Shown piece after piece: positions 61,911 through 64,000 of a stretch of 64,000 nt of DNA. Made by a program: the position numbers and the translations under genes. The DNA comes from Tubulanus polymorphus (lineage: Eukaryota; Nemertea; Palaeonemertea; Tubulaniformes; Tubulanidae): NCBI RefSeq assembly GCF_964204645.1, contig NC_134032.1:1304501-1368500 (forward strand). The letters run 5' to 3'. The notes under the pieces were generated by a model, which made no database searches, was not told the origin of the DNA, and was given only the letters and a program-made list of their open reading frames with translations. Position 1 is the first letter of the stretch; every line of letters starts with the position of its first letter.

Positions 61911-62190
61911 CAGGGATGAAAATCTTCCGACCGTAGACGGATTTCCGACCTTTTCTAACATATTCTTTATTCCCGAGACCGGTGTAAATCACCTCAATCG
62001 CTTTAATCACCTAAATCGCGGGCGTCACATCGGAGCACTCCGTAGTTAGGAGTGCTCCTTAAGACGGTTTTCGGCAGTTTTTAGCGCAACTGTGGAGTCG
62101 GAGAAACCAATATGGCGTCTCATTCAAAAAGCGGCTCTAATTCAGGCCCGAACTATTAACATTTCGACCGAAAGGAAGTAAGTTTTTGGC
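61911..62190 (+). mobile_element. CAGGG-ended short element, copy 2 (right-truncated)
   Basis: Starts CAGGGATGAAAATCTTCCGA and follows 12946-13215 nearly base for base to AGGAAGTAAGTTTTTGGCT. The right terminus is missing. Confidence 0.65.
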
Positions 62191-62579
62191 TCGCGATAGC
62201 CGATGAGATGGAGGTAATATAGTGAAGTGGTATTTATTGCTTTCCGTGTCGTCAGTGGATTATAATACAACACCTGATCCCCTGCGGATAGATGAGCTCT
62301 CGGCGGCGACTGCGCGTCATTTCCTTTCTCAGGATTCGGATAATCTCATTCTCTCTATCTCAGTTATTAAGTATATCCTCGTAGCGTTTCGTTAAGAAGC
62401 TCTCTGTTCGGTATCTGTTCATCGCGACGGAGTGTACCGATCACAACTGGGCAATCGAAACGGTTTACGCCTTTTTCGTCTCTCGAAGAACCCTATTCTA
62501 CCTGTTTGAAATTACCGTCAAGCTCCGCGACGTTTTTCGAAGAACCCTAGAATGGTTACCTTCGAACAGAAATGAATAC
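62190..62579. other. Unclassified stretch
   Basis: Unique sequence; TCGAAGAACCCTA occurs twice (62485-62550). No gene was recognised. Confidence 0.4.
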
Positions 62580-62720
62580 CAGGGGCCGGTTGCATAGTCA
62601 TCGCTTAGACTTAAGACCGGTCTAAGACCAACTTAGTTATATAGCCGATCTAACAACTTAAGACCAGTCTTAAGATATAAGACCAATTATGGACTTAAGT
62701 CACAACTGTGCAACTGGCCC
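62580..62720 (+). mobile_element. MITE family A copy
   Basis: CAGGGGCCGGTTGCATAGTC start and CACAACTGTGCAACTGGCCC end, with CTTAAGACCAGTCTTAAG inside. Confidence 0.8.
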
Positions 62721-62723
62721 TTG

Positions 62724-62814
62724 GGCCTGGTTCCACAGTGAGTTAAGGTTAGTTCATTTTCAATGTTTAACTCTAGATTCAAATCTAAGTTAGAACTGCG
62801 GAACTGGATCCAGA
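62724..62814 (+). mobile_element. MITE family B copy, short
   Basis: GGGCCTGGTTCCACAGTGAG start and GAACTGCGGAACTGGATCC end; it directly abuts the family A copy. Confidence 0.65.
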
Positions 62815-62869
62815 GGACTTAAAACTAGACTCGATGTAGTCCCGAAATGCTTGTGGACTTCAGCTGGCT

Positions 62870-63060
62870 GTACTCGGAGCAGTCCGTCCTGCTGGCTGTA
62901 CTCGGAGCAGTCCGTCCTGCTGGCTGTACTCGGAGCAGTCCATCCTGCTGGCTGAACTCGGAGCAGTCCATCTTGCTGGCTGTACTCGGAGCAGTCCGTC
63001 CTGCTGGCTGTACTCGGAGCAGTCCGTCTTGCTGGCTGTACTCGGAGCAGTCCACCCTGG
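62870..63060. repeat. 28-bp minisatellite, about 7 copies
   Basis: Unit TGCTGGCTGTACTCGGAGCA plus GTCCGTCC. Open frames on both strands are artefacts. Confidence 0.95.
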
Positions 63061-63069
63061 TGGCTTTAC

Positions 63070-63655
63070 TCGCTGTTACGAGCTAAACTTACAAAGTTTA
63101 CGAGTTCGATATTTAAACACTAGATGTCTCTGCTGGTAGTGGTCGCGCGCGCGATTAAAAAGTTTCAAACACCCGATGACAACAATGTCGACGGTTGATG
63201 ATCGGGGTCGTTACCGGCAGTAACCGTCGGCAGCCGGCGGCTCGCGAGACAAATATAAATGATTTATACAACGTTAATAATCCGGGATTATAGGAATATT
63301 ACGACGAGGGAGGAGTGGGGAGCGAGGGGAGCGAGGGGAGGCTATCGTTCAGCCTTATAAATATCGTATTATCCGCCGACGAAAGCTAGACAAATCGCGA
63401 CTGAAATCTGACAGTCGCCAAATATCGGTCGGGCGTAGCTCGTCAGTCGTCCCCTCCGCAGTCGGATTAGAAGACAAACAAAATGATGAAAATACGCGGA
63501 TTGTGTCGCCGCGGTGATTACAAACACGGCGCATCCTTCCTCACTCGCCAGTCATCGGATGAGTGATGATCATCGTCGCCGTCGACTTCGAGCGTGGTTT
63601 ATGATGTCGACGGACTGGTTGCCTGTAGCGGCGTGTCCGTATTATTAGACTGGTT
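63070..63655. other. Unclassified stretch
   Basis: CpG-rich unique sequence (CGCGCGCGATT at 63146, GCCGCGGTG at 63508). No gene was recognised; a promoter or exon of a neighbouring gene cannot be excluded. Confidence 0.4.
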
Positions 63656-63659
63656 GCCT

Positions 63660-64000
63660 GTTCGTTGTTTGTTTCAAAGCGTGTCCATCGGACTGGTATC
63701 GGAATGGTTACCTGTTTGTTTTGGACTGGTTTCCAGTCACTATTTGACTGGTAACATGTCTGGTTTTTGACTGGGTTCCACTCGAAATATTGGACTTGTT
63801 ACCCCCTCAGTTTAAGACTGGGTTCCAGTCGAAATATCGGACTGGTTATCTGTCTGGTTTGGACTGGGTTCCAGTCAAAATATTGGACTGGTTACCCGTC
63901 TGGTTTGGACTGGGTTCCAGTCAAAATGTTGGGCTGGTTACCTGTCTGGTTTGGACTGGGTTCCAGTCAAAATATTGGGCTGGTTTCCTGTCTGGTTTGG
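63660..64000. repeat. 46-bp minisatellite running off the window
   Basis: Unit TCTGGTTTGGACTGGGTTCC, AGTCAAAATATTGGACTGGT, TACCTG. The left copies are diverged and the right copies uniform; the array continues past 64000. Confidence 0.94.

Overview
The window is animal nuclear DNA: long introns with GT-AG junctions, two recognisable metazoan signalling genes, tRNA-derived SINE-like repeats, many short inverted-repeat (MITE) elements and an exceptional load of minisatellites, with a different tandem unit in most of the larger introns. The coding style (many TCG, ACG, CGA codons), the MITEs and the introns suggest a marine invertebrate bilaterian, possibly a lophotrochozoan or a basal deuterostome. 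The species cannot be fixed from the sequence alone. No bacterial operon, viral gene, CRISPR array or rRNA was seen.

Layout. Positions 1-26435 (+) hold a diacylglycerol kinase theta-type gene (DGKQ-like), cut by the left window edge. I could place 20 exons, all joining in frame: three C1 domains, a low-complexity linker, two Ras-association-like segments and a complete DAGK catalytic plus accessory domain ending in a stop codon. Positions 26436-34919 are intergenic, filled with microsatellites, a 34-bp and a 20-bp minisatellite and a TTAA-flanked MITE. Positions 34920-44340 (+) hold a complete nine-exon insulin receptor substrate gene (IRS/chico type): PH domain, PTB domain, Ser-rich region, five YxxM motifs and C-terminal NYASLDL and QYADIDF sites. 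Its predicted length is 942 residues. Positions 44341-49818 are intergenic with a 40-bp minisatellite and a large foldback repeat. Positions 49819-59592 (+) hold the start of a third gene, an initiator-ATG exon and a Gln/Pro/Ser-rich exon about 9.5 kb apart. I cannot identify its family and it seems to continue beyond the window. The right end (59593-64000) is repeats.

How the genes relate. Both recognised genes act in lipid and growth-factor signalling at the membrane. IRS recruits PI3-kinase to activated insulin/IGF receptors. DGK-theta converts diacylglycerol to phosphatidic acid. They share strand, but nothing shows co-regulation.

What stands out: (1) minisatellites in the DGKQ-like gene whose units carry exon-intron boundaries, so that decoy copies of real splice sites line up beside the true one; in intron 4 the repeat unit is an entire ancestral intron plus the first bases of exon 5. 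(2) A duplicated exon pair, plus a possible extra cassette exon, in the second Ras-association segment, all in phase 0. (3) Ten copies of a roughly 290-bp piggyBac-type MITE (TTAA target, CCCTTTCAGTGC ends), three inserted inside older MITEs and two lying 27-28 nt upstream of IRS exons. (4) Foldback elements with hammerhead-like CTGANGA-hairpin-GAAA cores, one with 89-bp perfectly matched arms.
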